Source: Actinomycetes bacterium (GTDB lineage: Bacteria; Actinomycetota; Acidimicrobiia; Acidimicrobiales; RAAP-2). Taken from it: DNA of 64,000 nucleotides. Shown in pieces: positions 48,447 to 56,273 of the stretch. The translations under genes and the position numbers were made by a program. Below the pieces are notes generated by a model. That model was given only the letters and a program-made list of their open reading frames with translations, was not told where the DNA came from and ran no database searches. Where the stretch lies: positions 1 through 64,000 of the forward strand of contig JAKAZI010000001.1 of NCBI GenBank assembly GCA_021809495.1. Reading direction: 5' to 3'. Numbering within the stretch: the first letter of the stretch is position 1; each line of letters opens with the position of its first letter.

Positions 48447-49148
48447 ATGCAAGACATGCAACGCAGCAGGCAGAGTGTGCAGCACCTGGCACCAGCACGC
48501 GACTTCCTGAGCGCGCAAGAGGTAGGGCAGTTGCTCAAGGTCGATCGTTCCACGGTCTATCGGATGGCCGAGAGCGGGGGACTGCCCTCCGTGAAGGTGG
48601 GCCGACAGTGGCGGTTCCCCGCCGCCGCGATCGAGCGCCTGCTGCGAACCGGTGAGCGCGTCGGCGCAACGACCCGCGAAGACCGCGAGGCCATGGTGCG
48701 CGCGGTCGGTTCGTCCCTGCCGCTGATCGAGCTCTCGGCCCAACTGCTCGGGGTCATGATGATCGCGACCGACATGGACGGACAGCCCGTGACCGACCTC
48801 GTCAACCCCTGCGGGTGGTTCGCCCAGCACGCCGAGGACCAGGGTTTCGTGTCGACCTGCCTGGGCTACTGGAAGCAGCTCGCCGACGACCCGGACTTCG
48901 ACGTCCGCTTCCACCTCGGACCGCTCAACGTCGAGTGCGCGCGCACCTTCGTGCGGGTGGGCACGCAGCTCGTCGGCATGCTCTTCGTCGGCGGCATCGA
49001 TCCGACGGGCGAGGACGAGCGACCGCTCTATCGGCTCAACGCCGAAGGTCGGACCCGGGTGCTGACGTACCTGCCGGCCGTCGCCGCGGCGATTTCGCGG
49101 CTCGCGGCGCAACCACGTACGAGCGTCGAGACAGGGAGGACCATATGA
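48447..49148 (+). CDS. Transcriptional regulator: excisionase-type HTH + PocR sensory domain
   Basis: FLSAQEVGQLLKVDRSTVYRMAESGGLPSVKVGRQWRFPAAAIERLL; PocR-like DLVNPCGWF...GFVSTCLGYWKQL...NVECARTFVRVGTQLVGMLFVGGI. Confidence 0.85.
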   Translation: MQDMQRSRQSVQHLAPARDFLSAQEVGQLLKVDRSTVYRMAESGGLPSVKVGRQWRFPAAAIERLLRTGERVGATTREDREAMVRAVGSSLPLIELSAQLLGVMMIATDMDGQPVTDLVNPCGWFAQHAEDQGFVSTCLGYWKQLADDPDFDVRFHLGPLNVECARTFVRVGTQLVGMLFVGGIDPTGEDERPLYRLNAEGRTRVLTYLPAVAAAISRLAAQPRTSVETGRTI

Positions 49149-50386
49149 AACGGCTTCTGATACTGGGCGGCGGGACTGCCGGAACGATGGCGGCGAACCG
49201 CCTTCGCAAGCGGCTCGACCGCGCCGAATGGGAGATCACGGTCGTGGACCAGAACGAGGCCCACGTCTACCAACCCGGGAACCTGTTCGTGCCCTTTGGC
49301 ATCTACGAGCCGAACGATCTGGTGAAGCCGCGTCGCCGGTTCTTGCCCGAGGGGGTGGAGCTGGTGCTCGGCGAGATCGATCGCGTCGAGCCCGAGGACA
49401 ACCGCGTCGTGCTCGCCGACGAGCGGGTGCTCGCCTACGACTACCTGATCATCGCCACGGGCACCTCGCCGCGCCCCGACCAGACGCCGGGCATGCTCGG
49501 GCCACAGTGGCGAAAGAGCATCCACGAGTTCTACACGCTCGAGGGTGCGACGGCCCTGGCCGACACGCTCGCCGACTGGCAGGGTGGGCGCATGGTCGTG
49601 CACATCGTGGACATGCCCATCAAGTGCCCCGTCGCGCCGCTCGAGTTCACGTTCCTCGCCGACGCGTTCTTCACCGAACGAGCGATGCGCGACCGGGTGG
49701 AACTGGTGTTCGTGACGCCGCTCGACGGTGCGTTCACCAAGCCGATCGCCTCCAAGCACCTCGGCGGAATCCTCGAGGAGCGCGGGGTCAGCCTCGAGAG
49801 CGACTTCATGGTCGAACGCATCGACGCCGACGCGAAGACGCTCGTCTCCTTTGACGAGCGCGAGGTCCCCTTCGACCTGCTCGTCACCATCCCGCTCAAC
49901 ATGGGCGCGGACTACGTGGCGCGCTCGGGTCTGGGTGACGACCTCAACTACGTGCCCGTCGACAAGCAGACGCTGCTCGCCAAGGGTTACGACAACATCT
50001 TCGCGCTCGGTGACGCCTCGGACATCCCGACCTCCAAGGCCGGCTCGGTCGCCCACTTCTCGATCGAGTTGTTCGAGGACAACTTCATCAGCCACATCCA
50101 CGGTCGTCCCATGACCAAGCTCTTCGACGGCCACGCCAACTGCTTCATCGAATCCGGCCACGGCAAGGGCATGCTCATCGACTTCAACTACGACACCGAG
50201 CCGCTGCCCGGCAAGTACCCACTGCCCGGCTTCGGCCCGTTCAGCCTGCTGCGCGAGTCCGAGGCGAACCACTGGGGCAAGATGACCTTCCGCTGGGTCT
50301 ACTGGAACCTGCTGCTCACCGGTAAGGAGATGCCCTTCGAGCCACTGATGTCGATGGCCGGCAAAGAGGTCGAGGTGCACGCATGA
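49145..50386 (+). CDS. Sulfide:quinone oxidoreductase-like FAD/NAD(P)-dependent oxidoreductase
   Basis: MKRLLILGGGTAGTMAANRLRKRL Rossmann motif; VDMPIKCPVAPLEFTFLAD; GDASDIPTSKAGSVAHF; GHANCFIESG; C-terminal aromatic/amphipathic helices. Confidence 0.88.
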   Translation: MKRLLILGGGTAGTMAANRLRKRLDRAEWEITVVDQNEAHVYQPGNLFVPFGIYEPNDLVKPRRRFLPEGVELVLGEIDRVEPEDNRVVLADERVLAYDYLIIATGTSPRPDQTPGMLGPQWRKSIHEFYTLEGATALADTLADWQGGRMVVHIVDMPIKCPVAPLEFTFLADAFFTERAMRDRVELVFVTPLDGAFTKPIASKHLGGILEERGVSLESDFMVERIDADAKTLVSFDEREVPFDLLVTIPLNMGADYVARSGLGDDLNYVPVDKQTLLAKGYDNIFALGDASDIPTSKAGSVAHFSIELFEDNFISHIHGRPMTKLFDGHANCFIESGHGKGMLIDFNYDTEPLPGKYPLPGFGPFSLLRESEANHWGKMTFRWVYWNLLLTGKEMPFEPLMSMAGKEVEVHA

Positions 50387-51105
50387 GCGTCACGACCTCG
50401 CCAACCGTGGAAGAACGCCTCGAGCGCATGGCCGAGCAACTCGCCGAGGTCACCGACGAGTTGCGCCGCCAGCGCGAGAGCCGCGAGCGCTGGCAGGAAC
50501 TGCTCGACGACCTCGCGCCACTCGCCGAACAGGCGATGTCCACCACCATCAGCCACCTCGACCTCGACTCGAGCGACGTGGAGAATCTGTTCAACCTCGC
50601 CCACACCTTCGCGCGCAACGCGTCGGTGCTCGAGGCGTGGATCGGCCCGCTGCGCTCGATGTCGGCACTGGCCGAGGAGCTGGCCCCGCTCGCCACCCCC
50701 GCCGTCGCCAGTCTGAACGAGCGACTCCAGCAGCTCGACGAGCGGGGCTACTTCGCCTTCGCCCGGCGCAGCGTCGACGTGCTGGACAACGTGGTGACCT
50801 CCTTTAGCGAAGAGGACGTCAGGTTGCTCGGCGAGAACATCGTGCTCATCCTCCAGACGATCAGACAGATGACCCAACCCGAGGTCATGGGCATGCTTTC
50901 GCGCACCGCGCTGACCATGCAGCAAGAGGAGCCGGCGGCCGAGGCGCCGTCGCTTCGCGGGCTCGTGCGACAGTTCCGCGACCCGCTGGTGCGCCACGGA
51001 CTCGCCCGGACCCTCGTCGCGCTGCGATCGGTGGGTGCGGAGTCGAACCGGCGACGCGAGCCAGATACGCAAGCGACGCCTGATCAGAAGAGCAAGAGGA
51101 GGTAG
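50383..51105 (+). CDS. DUF1641-domain protein
   Basis: Helical; FAFARRSVDVLDNVVTSFSEEDVRLLGENIVLILQTIRQMTQPEVMGML; ATGA overlap with SQR-like gene. Confidence 0.82.
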   Translation: MSVTTSPTVEERLERMAEQLAEVTDELRRQRESRERWQELLDDLAPLAEQAMSTTISHLDLDSSDVENLFNLAHTFARNASVLEAWIGPLRSMSALAEELAPLATPAVASLNERLQQLDERGYFAFARRSVDVLDNVVTSFSEEDVRLLGENIVLILQTIRQMTQPEVMGMLSRTALTMQQEEPAAEAPSLRGLVRQFRDPLVRHGLARTLVALRSVGAESNRRREPDTQATPDQKSKRR

Positions 51106-51110
51106 TCATC

Positions 51111-51425
51111 ATGACCACAGCGACAATCAACGGCAGCGAAGTCCACGTCGACGCGGAGGGTTTCCTGACCGACTACGACGAGTGGACGGAGGAACTGGCG
51201 CAGGTGCTCGCCGCGAACATCGGCATCGAGCTGACCGACGAGCACTGGGACGTCATTCGCTTCCTGCGCGAGGACTTCCCCCGCCAGGGCGAGACGGCGA
51301 CGATCCGGCGCACGTCAACGGTGGGCGGCTTTGACACCAAGAGGCTGTTCGTACTGTTCCCGAAGAAGCCGGCGAAGAAGATGGCCTACATCGCTGGACT
51401 GCCCAAGCCGAGGGGCTGCGTGTAA
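51111..51425 (+). CDS. TusE/DsrC-like sulfur relay protein
   Basis: DAEGFLTDYDEWTEELAQVLAANIGIELTDEHWDVIRFLREDF; C-terminal IAGLPKPRGCV arm with penultimate Cys. Confidence 0.92.
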   Translation: MTTATINGSEVHVDAEGFLTDYDEWTEELAQVLAANIGIELTDEHWDVIRFLREDFPRQGETATIRRTSTVGGFDTKRLFVLFPKKPAKKMAYIAGLPKPRGCV

Positions 51426-51448
51426 CAACCGAAAGAGGAGGCAACGCA

Positions 51449-51964
51449 ATGACTGAAGAGAAGGTCGAATCGACCGCGCCGGTACCGAATTTCGATGGGG
51501 GCGAGACGGATCGCAAACTCGCCATCATCTGTTCCAAGGGCAATCTCGACATGGCCTACCCCGGGCTGGTGCTCGGCAACGCCGCCCTCGGTGAGGGCAT
51601 CGAGGTCCACCTGTTCTTCACCTTCTGGGGATTCGACATGATCACCAAGAAGCGCATGAACAACCTGAAGTTGACGCCGCTCGGCAACACCGCGATGCAC
51701 ATGCCCCAGGGACTCGGCGGCGTGCCGGGCGTGACGGCGATGGCGACCGCGATGATGCGCAAGCAGATCGAGGCCGTTGGCGTGCCCGAGGTGCCGGACT
51801 TCCTCGAGCAGATCGTGGCGTCGGGCGGACACCTGTGGGCGTGCAAGATGTCGGCGGACATGATGAAGCTTGAAAAGGACGATCTCTACGACGCCGTCGA
51901 GGGGATTATCAACGCGAGCGACTTCATCGAAATCGCCGACGGAGCCCAGCTCCTGTTCATCTAG
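51449..51964 (+). CDS. DsrE2-like (DsrE/DsrF family) protein
   Basis: RKLAIICSKGNLDMAYPGLVLGNAALGEGIEVHLFFTFWGFDMIT; GGHLWACKMSADMMKLEKDDL. Confidence 0.9.
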   Translation: MTEEKVESTAPVPNFDGGETDRKLAIICSKGNLDMAYPGLVLGNAALGEGIEVHLFFTFWGFDMITKKRMNNLKLTPLGNTAMHMPQGLGGVPGVTAMATAMMRKQIEAVGVPEVPDFLEQIVASGGHLWACKMSADMMKLEKDDLYDAVEGIINASDFIEIADGAQLLFI

Positions 51965-51978
51965 AGGGCGCGGAACAC

Positions 51979-51993
51979 CCGAGCGGCGCTCGG
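51979..51993 (+). terminator. Weak hairpin downstream of DsrE2-like gene
   Basis: CCGAGC-GGC-GCTCGG, 15 nt after stop; no T tract. Confidence 0.3.
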
Positions 51994-52061
51994 TCGCGAG
52001 GGGACTGAACCCGAGACGACGAGTCGATCGGTGATGGCCATGTATCGGTAGGCTCCCATTT

Positions 52062-54005
52062 GTGACTTTCGAGACCCCCGGCACCGACACCTTCGACCTG
52101 GACCCGTCCATCCGGCCCCAGGACGACCTCTTTCGCCACGTCAACCAGCGGTGGTTCGACGCGACACCCATCCCCGAGGACCGCGCCAGCTACGGCACCT
52201 TCTGGCTGCTCGCCGAGGCCGCCGAGCGCAGCGTGCGCGAGATCGTCGAGGCGGCGCGCGACGCGCAGCCCGGGACCGAAGCGCGCAAACTCGGCGACCT
52301 CTACGCGAGCTTCCTCGACGAGGCGCGTCTCGAGTCCCTGGGGGTGGCACCGATCGCACCGACGCTCGCGGCCGCACAGGCCCTCACCTCGATTCCTGGT
52401 TTTCTCACCCTGGTCGGCTCGCTCGAGCGCGAGGGCCTCGCCGGTTTCTACCAACTCTTCGTGGACAATGACCCGGGCGACCCCACGCGCTACCTCGTCT
52501 TTCTCGAACAGGGCGGCCTGTCGCTGCCCGATGAGAGCTACTACCGCGAAGAGCACTTCGCCGAGGTTCGAGCCGCCTTCGTCGCCCACGTCGCGCGCAG
52601 CCTGGAACTCGCCGGGCTCGACGACGCCGCGGCGCGCGCGCAGCGGGTGATGGCCCTCGAGACCGAACTGGCCGGCGGACACTGGGACACCGTGCGCTCG
52701 CGCGACGTCAGCGCCACCTACAACCTGGTGACCCGCGACGCCTGGCTGGCCCAGGCACCGGTACTCGCCGACTGGGTCGACACCGTCGGCTCGGCACCCT
52801 TTGGCGAACTCGTGCTTCGCCAGCCGAGCTTCACCGCCACCCTCGCGGCGATGCTCGACGAGGCGCGCCTGGAGTCCTGGCGCGACTGGCTGACCTGGCA
52901 GGTGGTGCGCGGCGCGTCACCGTACCTGTCCGCGGACTTCGTCAACGCCCACTTCGACTTCTACGGCCGCACCCTCACCGGCGCACCGGAGCTGCGCGCG
53001 CGCTGGAAGCGCGCCGTCGCCCTCGTCGAGGGCGCGATGGGCGAAGCGGTCGGGCACCTCTACGTGGAGCGACACTTCGCCCCCGAGGCCAAGGCCCGCA
53101 TGGACGAGCTCGTGGCGAACCTGATCGAGGCCTACCGAGCGTCGATCGCGCAACTCGACTGGATGGGACCCGCGACGCGTGAGCGGGCCCTGGCCAAGCT
53201 CGACGCCTTCACCCCCAAGATCGGCTACCCGCCGCGGTGGCGGGACTACTCGGCGCTGAGCGTCGCCGCGGGCGACCTGATGGGCAGCGTGCGCGCGGCC
53301 AGCGCCTTCGAGTTCGACCGCCAGATGGCCAAGATCGGCCAGCCGGTCGACCATGACGAGTGGTTCATGACCCCCCAGACGGTGAACGCCTACTACAACC
53401 CGGGGATGAACGAGATCGTCTTTCCCGCGGCGATCCTCCAGCCCCCCTTCTTCGACGCGAACCGCGACGACGCCGCCAACTACGGCGCGATCGGGGCCGT
53501 GATTGGCCACGAGATCGGTCACGGCTTCGACGACCAGGGTTCGAAGTTCGACGGGTCGGGTCGTCTCGCCGACTGGTGGGACGACGAGGACCGCGCGGCC
53601 TTCGAGGCGCGCACGAAGGCCCTGATCGACCAGTACGACGCCCTGGTGCCGCGCGAGGTCCCCGGCCAGCACGTGAACGGGGGACTCACGATCGGCGAGA
53701 ACATCGGCGACCTCGGCGGACTGGCCATCGCGTGGCGCGCCTACCGGCTCGCGTGCGCCGACGCCGACCCCGTGATCGACGGACGCACGAGCGCCGAGCG
53801 GTTCCTGTTCGCCTGGGCCGTGAGCTGGCGCCACATCGCCCGGCCGCCCGAGGTCGAGCGCCTGCTCGCGATCGATCCCCACAGTCCGCCAGAATTCCGC
53901 TGTAACCAGGTAGTACGGAATTTGGACGTCTTCTACGACGCCTTCGGGGTCGCGCCGGGGGACGCTTTGTGGCTCGATCCGAGCGAGCGCGTCGCGATCT
54001 GGTAG
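52062..54005 (+). CDS. M13 (neprilysin/PepO-like) family zinc metallopeptidase
   Basis: VIGHEIGHGFDDQGSKFDGSGRLADWW, VNAYYNPGMNEIVFPAAILQPPFF, GENIGDLGGL; GTG start. Confidence 0.95.
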   Translation: MTFETPGTDTFDLDPSIRPQDDLFRHVNQRWFDATPIPEDRASYGTFWLLAEAAERSVREIVEAARDAQPGTEARKLGDLYASFLDEARLESLGVAPIAPTLAAAQALTSIPGFLTLVGSLEREGLAGFYQLFVDNDPGDPTRYLVFLEQGGLSLPDESYYREEHFAEVRAAFVAHVARSLELAGLDDAAARAQRVMALETELAGGHWDTVRSRDVSATYNLVTRDAWLAQAPVLADWVDTVGSAPFGELVLRQPSFTATLAAMLDEARLESWRDWLTWQVVRGASPYLSADFVNAHFDFYGRTLTGAPELRARWKRAVALVEGAMGEAVGHLYVERHFAPEAKARMDELVANLIEAYRASIAQLDWMGPATRERALAKLDAFTPKIGYPPRWRDYSALSVAAGDLMGSVRAASAFEFDRQMAKIGQPVDHDEWFMTPQTVNAYYNPGMNEIVFPAAILQPPFFDANRDDAANYGAIGAVIGHEIGHGFDDQGSKFDGSGRLADWWDDEDRAAFEARTKALIDQYDALVPREVPGQHVNGGLTIGENIGDLGGLAIAWRAYRLACADADPVIDGRTSAERFLFAWAVSWRHIARPPEVERLLAIDPHSPPEFRCNQVVRNLDVFYDAFGVAPGDALWLDPSERVAIW

Positions 54006-54011
54006 GTCAAC

Positions 54012-54041
54012 TTGCCTCGGGACCCCCGGAGTTTGTAGGCT
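54012..54041 (+). promoter_or_regulatory. Candidate rplM-rpsI promoter
   Basis: TTGCCT-N18-TAGGCT. Confidence 0.5.
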
Positions 54042-54091
54042 AGAGAGTCCCCCGAGCCCGTCGTGGCGGCGGGGCCTGGTAAGGAAGAACT

Positions 54092-54538
54092 GTGCGTACC
54101 TATAGCCCGAAAGCTAACGACATCACACGTGCCTGGCACGTCATCGACGCCGAAGGATTAGTGCTCGGTCGACTCGCGACCGTCGTCGCCTCGCTGTTGC
54201 GTGGCAAGCACCGGACCTACTTCGCGCCGCACTTGGACACCGGTGACTTCGTCGTGATCGTCAACGCCGACAAGGTCGTGCTCACGGCCAACAAGGCGGC
54301 CCAGAAGTTCGCCTACCACCACTCGGGTTACCCGGGCGGACTGCGCTCGACCTCGTGGTCGAAGCTGCTCGCCGAGGACCCCGCGACGCTCGTCTTTGAC
54401 GCCGTGAAGGGCATGGTCCCGCACAACCGTCTCGGTCGCGCCCAGATGGAGAAGCTCTTCGTCTACGCCGGCCCCAAGCACCCGCACGCGGCCCAGCAAC
54501 CCGTTCCGTTCGACACCTCAGCGATTCGCCGCGGTTAA
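54092..54538 (+). CDS. rplM: 50S ribosomal protein L13
   Basis: [53 protein letters not shown]. Confidence 0.98.
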   Translation: MRTYSPKANDITRAWHVIDAEGLVLGRLATVVASLLRGKHRTYFAPHLDTGDFVVIVNADKVVLTANKAAQKFAYHHSGYPGGLRSTSWSKLLAEDPATLVFDAVKGMVPHNRLGRAQMEKLFVYAGPKHPHAAQQPVPFDTSAIRRG

Positions 54539-54546
54539 GGAGACTG

Positions 54547-54936
54547 ATGACCACGCCTATTCAGACCACCGGACGTCGTAAGGAAGCGGTGGCGCGCGTG
54601 CGCCTGCGCCCGGGCACCGGCACCATCACGATCAACCACCGGGCCTTTGACAACTACTTCACCTCGGCGACGCACCGCCAGATGGTGATGGAGCCGCTGC
54701 GGCTCATCGACGTCCAGCAGAACTACGACATCGACGCCACCATCGAAGGTGGCGGCGTCGCCGGGCAGGCCGGCGCGCTGCGCCTGGGCATCGCCCGCTC
54801 CCTGCTCGAGGTCGACGAGACCGTGCGCCCGGCGCTGAAGAAGGCCGGACTCTTGACGCGCGACGCGCGCAAGAAGGAGACCAAGAAGTACGGCCTCAAG
54901 AAGGCCCGTAAGGCTCCTCAGTACTCGAAGCGTTAG
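54547..54936 (+). CDS. rpsI: 30S ribosomal protein S9
   Basis: [40 protein letters not shown]. Confidence 0.98.
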   Translation: MTTPIQTTGRRKEAVARVRLRPGTGTITINHRAFDNYFTSATHRQMVMEPLRLIDVQQNYDIDATIEGGGVAGQAGALRLGIARSLLEVDETVRPALKKAGLLTRDARKKETKKYGLKKARKAPQYSKR

Positions 54937-54939
54937 TCG

Positions 54940-56235
54940 GTGCCCGTGCGATTCGGCACGGACGGCATCCGCGGACGCGCCTACGACGAAGTCTCCGTCG
55001 ACCTCGCCTATCGGCTCGGTCGCGCGGTGGCCGCCGTCTTTGACGCCCCGGTCGTCGTCGGTTACGACACCCGTGAGAGTTCGCCGGTCCTCGCGACCGC
55101 GGTGCTGGCCGGACTCGTGGACGGCGAGGCGGCGGTCACCGACCTCGGGGTCATCCCGACCCCCGGCGTGGCCGTGGTCGCGCGAGCGCGCGCCAGCGTC
55201 GGCGTCGTCGTCTCGGCCTCGCACAACCCCTACTTCGACAACGGGCTGAAGGTGCTCGGCCCGGGCGGGTCCAAGCTCGACCACCTGACCGAGGCGGTGC
55301 TCGCCGCGGCCCTCGAGGCCGCCGCCCCCGCGCCCGCTGACCTCGATCGCCACGTGTGCGTTGACGAGGCGGCCCAGGGTCAGTACCTCAACCTGCTGCG
55401 CGAACTCGTGCCCGGCGACTTCAGCGCGTTGCACGTGGTGCTCGACTGCGCGAACGGGGCCGCGAGCGAGGTGGCACCCGCGCTGATGCGCGCGAGCGGC
55501 GCGCGCGTGAGCGTGATCCACGACGCCCCCAACGGCACCAACATCAACGCCCACTGCGGCTCGACCCACGTCGAGGACCTGGTGGCGACGGTGCGCGAAC
55601 TCGGCGCGGACGTCGGACTCGCCTTTGACGGCGACGCCGACCGGCTCATCGCCGTGGACGCGACCGGGACGGTCCGCGACGGGGACGACCTCATGGTCTT
55701 GTTCGCGCTCGACCTGGCGAGGCGGCGCGAGCTCGGCGGTGGCGTGGTTGTGACCACGATGAGCAACCTTGGCCTGCGCCGCGCGCTCGAGGCGGCGGCC
55801 CTCGACGTCGTGGAGACCGACGTGGGGGACCGTAACGTCCTGCTCGCACTCGAGGACCGCCAGTGGTGCTTCGGTGGCGAGCAGTCCGGCCACCTGATCT
55901 TCTGTGAACTCGCGCCCACCGGCGACGGCCTGCTCACCGGCATGCTGCTGCTCGACCTCATCGCGCGTCGCGGGCCACTCGCCGAACAGGCGAGCGCCGC
56001 GTGGCATCGGGTGCCCCAGGCGCTGGTGAACGTCGCGCGCGAGGACTTCGACGACGCGGTCGTCGACCGGCTGAGCGAGGAGCTCGTCGCGCGCTATCGA
56101 CTCGCCGACGAGGACTGGCGAATGGTCGTGCGTCCCTCGGGCACCGAGCCCGTCGTGCGGGTGATGGTCGAGGCCCTCGACGGCGACTTCGTCGACGAGT
56201 TCACGTCGGCGTTGCGCGCGGCCTTCGCCGCCTAG
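54940..56235 (+). CDS. glmM: Phosphoglucosamine mutase
   Basis: RFGTDGIRGRA; VVVSASHNPYFDNGLKVLG; GLAFDGDADRLIAVD; RPSGTEPVVRVMVEA. Confidence 0.97.
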   Translation: MPVRFGTDGIRGRAYDEVSVDLAYRLGRAVAAVFDAPVVVGYDTRESSPVLATAVLAGLVDGEAAVTDLGVIPTPGVAVVARARASVGVVVSASHNPYFDNGLKVLGPGGSKLDHLTEAVLAAALEAAAPAPADLDRHVCVDEAAQGQYLNLLRELVPGDFSALHVVLDCANGAASEVAPALMRASGARVSVIHDAPNGTNINAHCGSTHVEDLVATVRELGADVGLAFDGDADRLIAVDATGTVRDGDDLMVLFALDLARRRELGGGVVVTTMSNLGLRRALEAAALDVVETDVGDRNVLLALEDRQWCFGGEQSGHLIFCELAPTGDGLLTGMLLLDLIARRGPLAEQASAAWHRVPQALVNVAREDFDDAVVDRLSEELVARYRLADEDWRMVVRPSGTEPVVRVMVEALDGDFVDEFTSALRAAFAA

Positions 56236-56273
56236 CGAGAAGGCCGTCGCGGACCCCCGAGTAGGCTGGGCCC

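Noticed and set aside
48321-49112. 263-aa minus-strand ORF opposite the PocR/HTH regulator
   Set aside because: His/Arg/Glu/Gly-biased antisense translation; sense frame has HTH and PocR motifs and ATGA coupling to the next gene.
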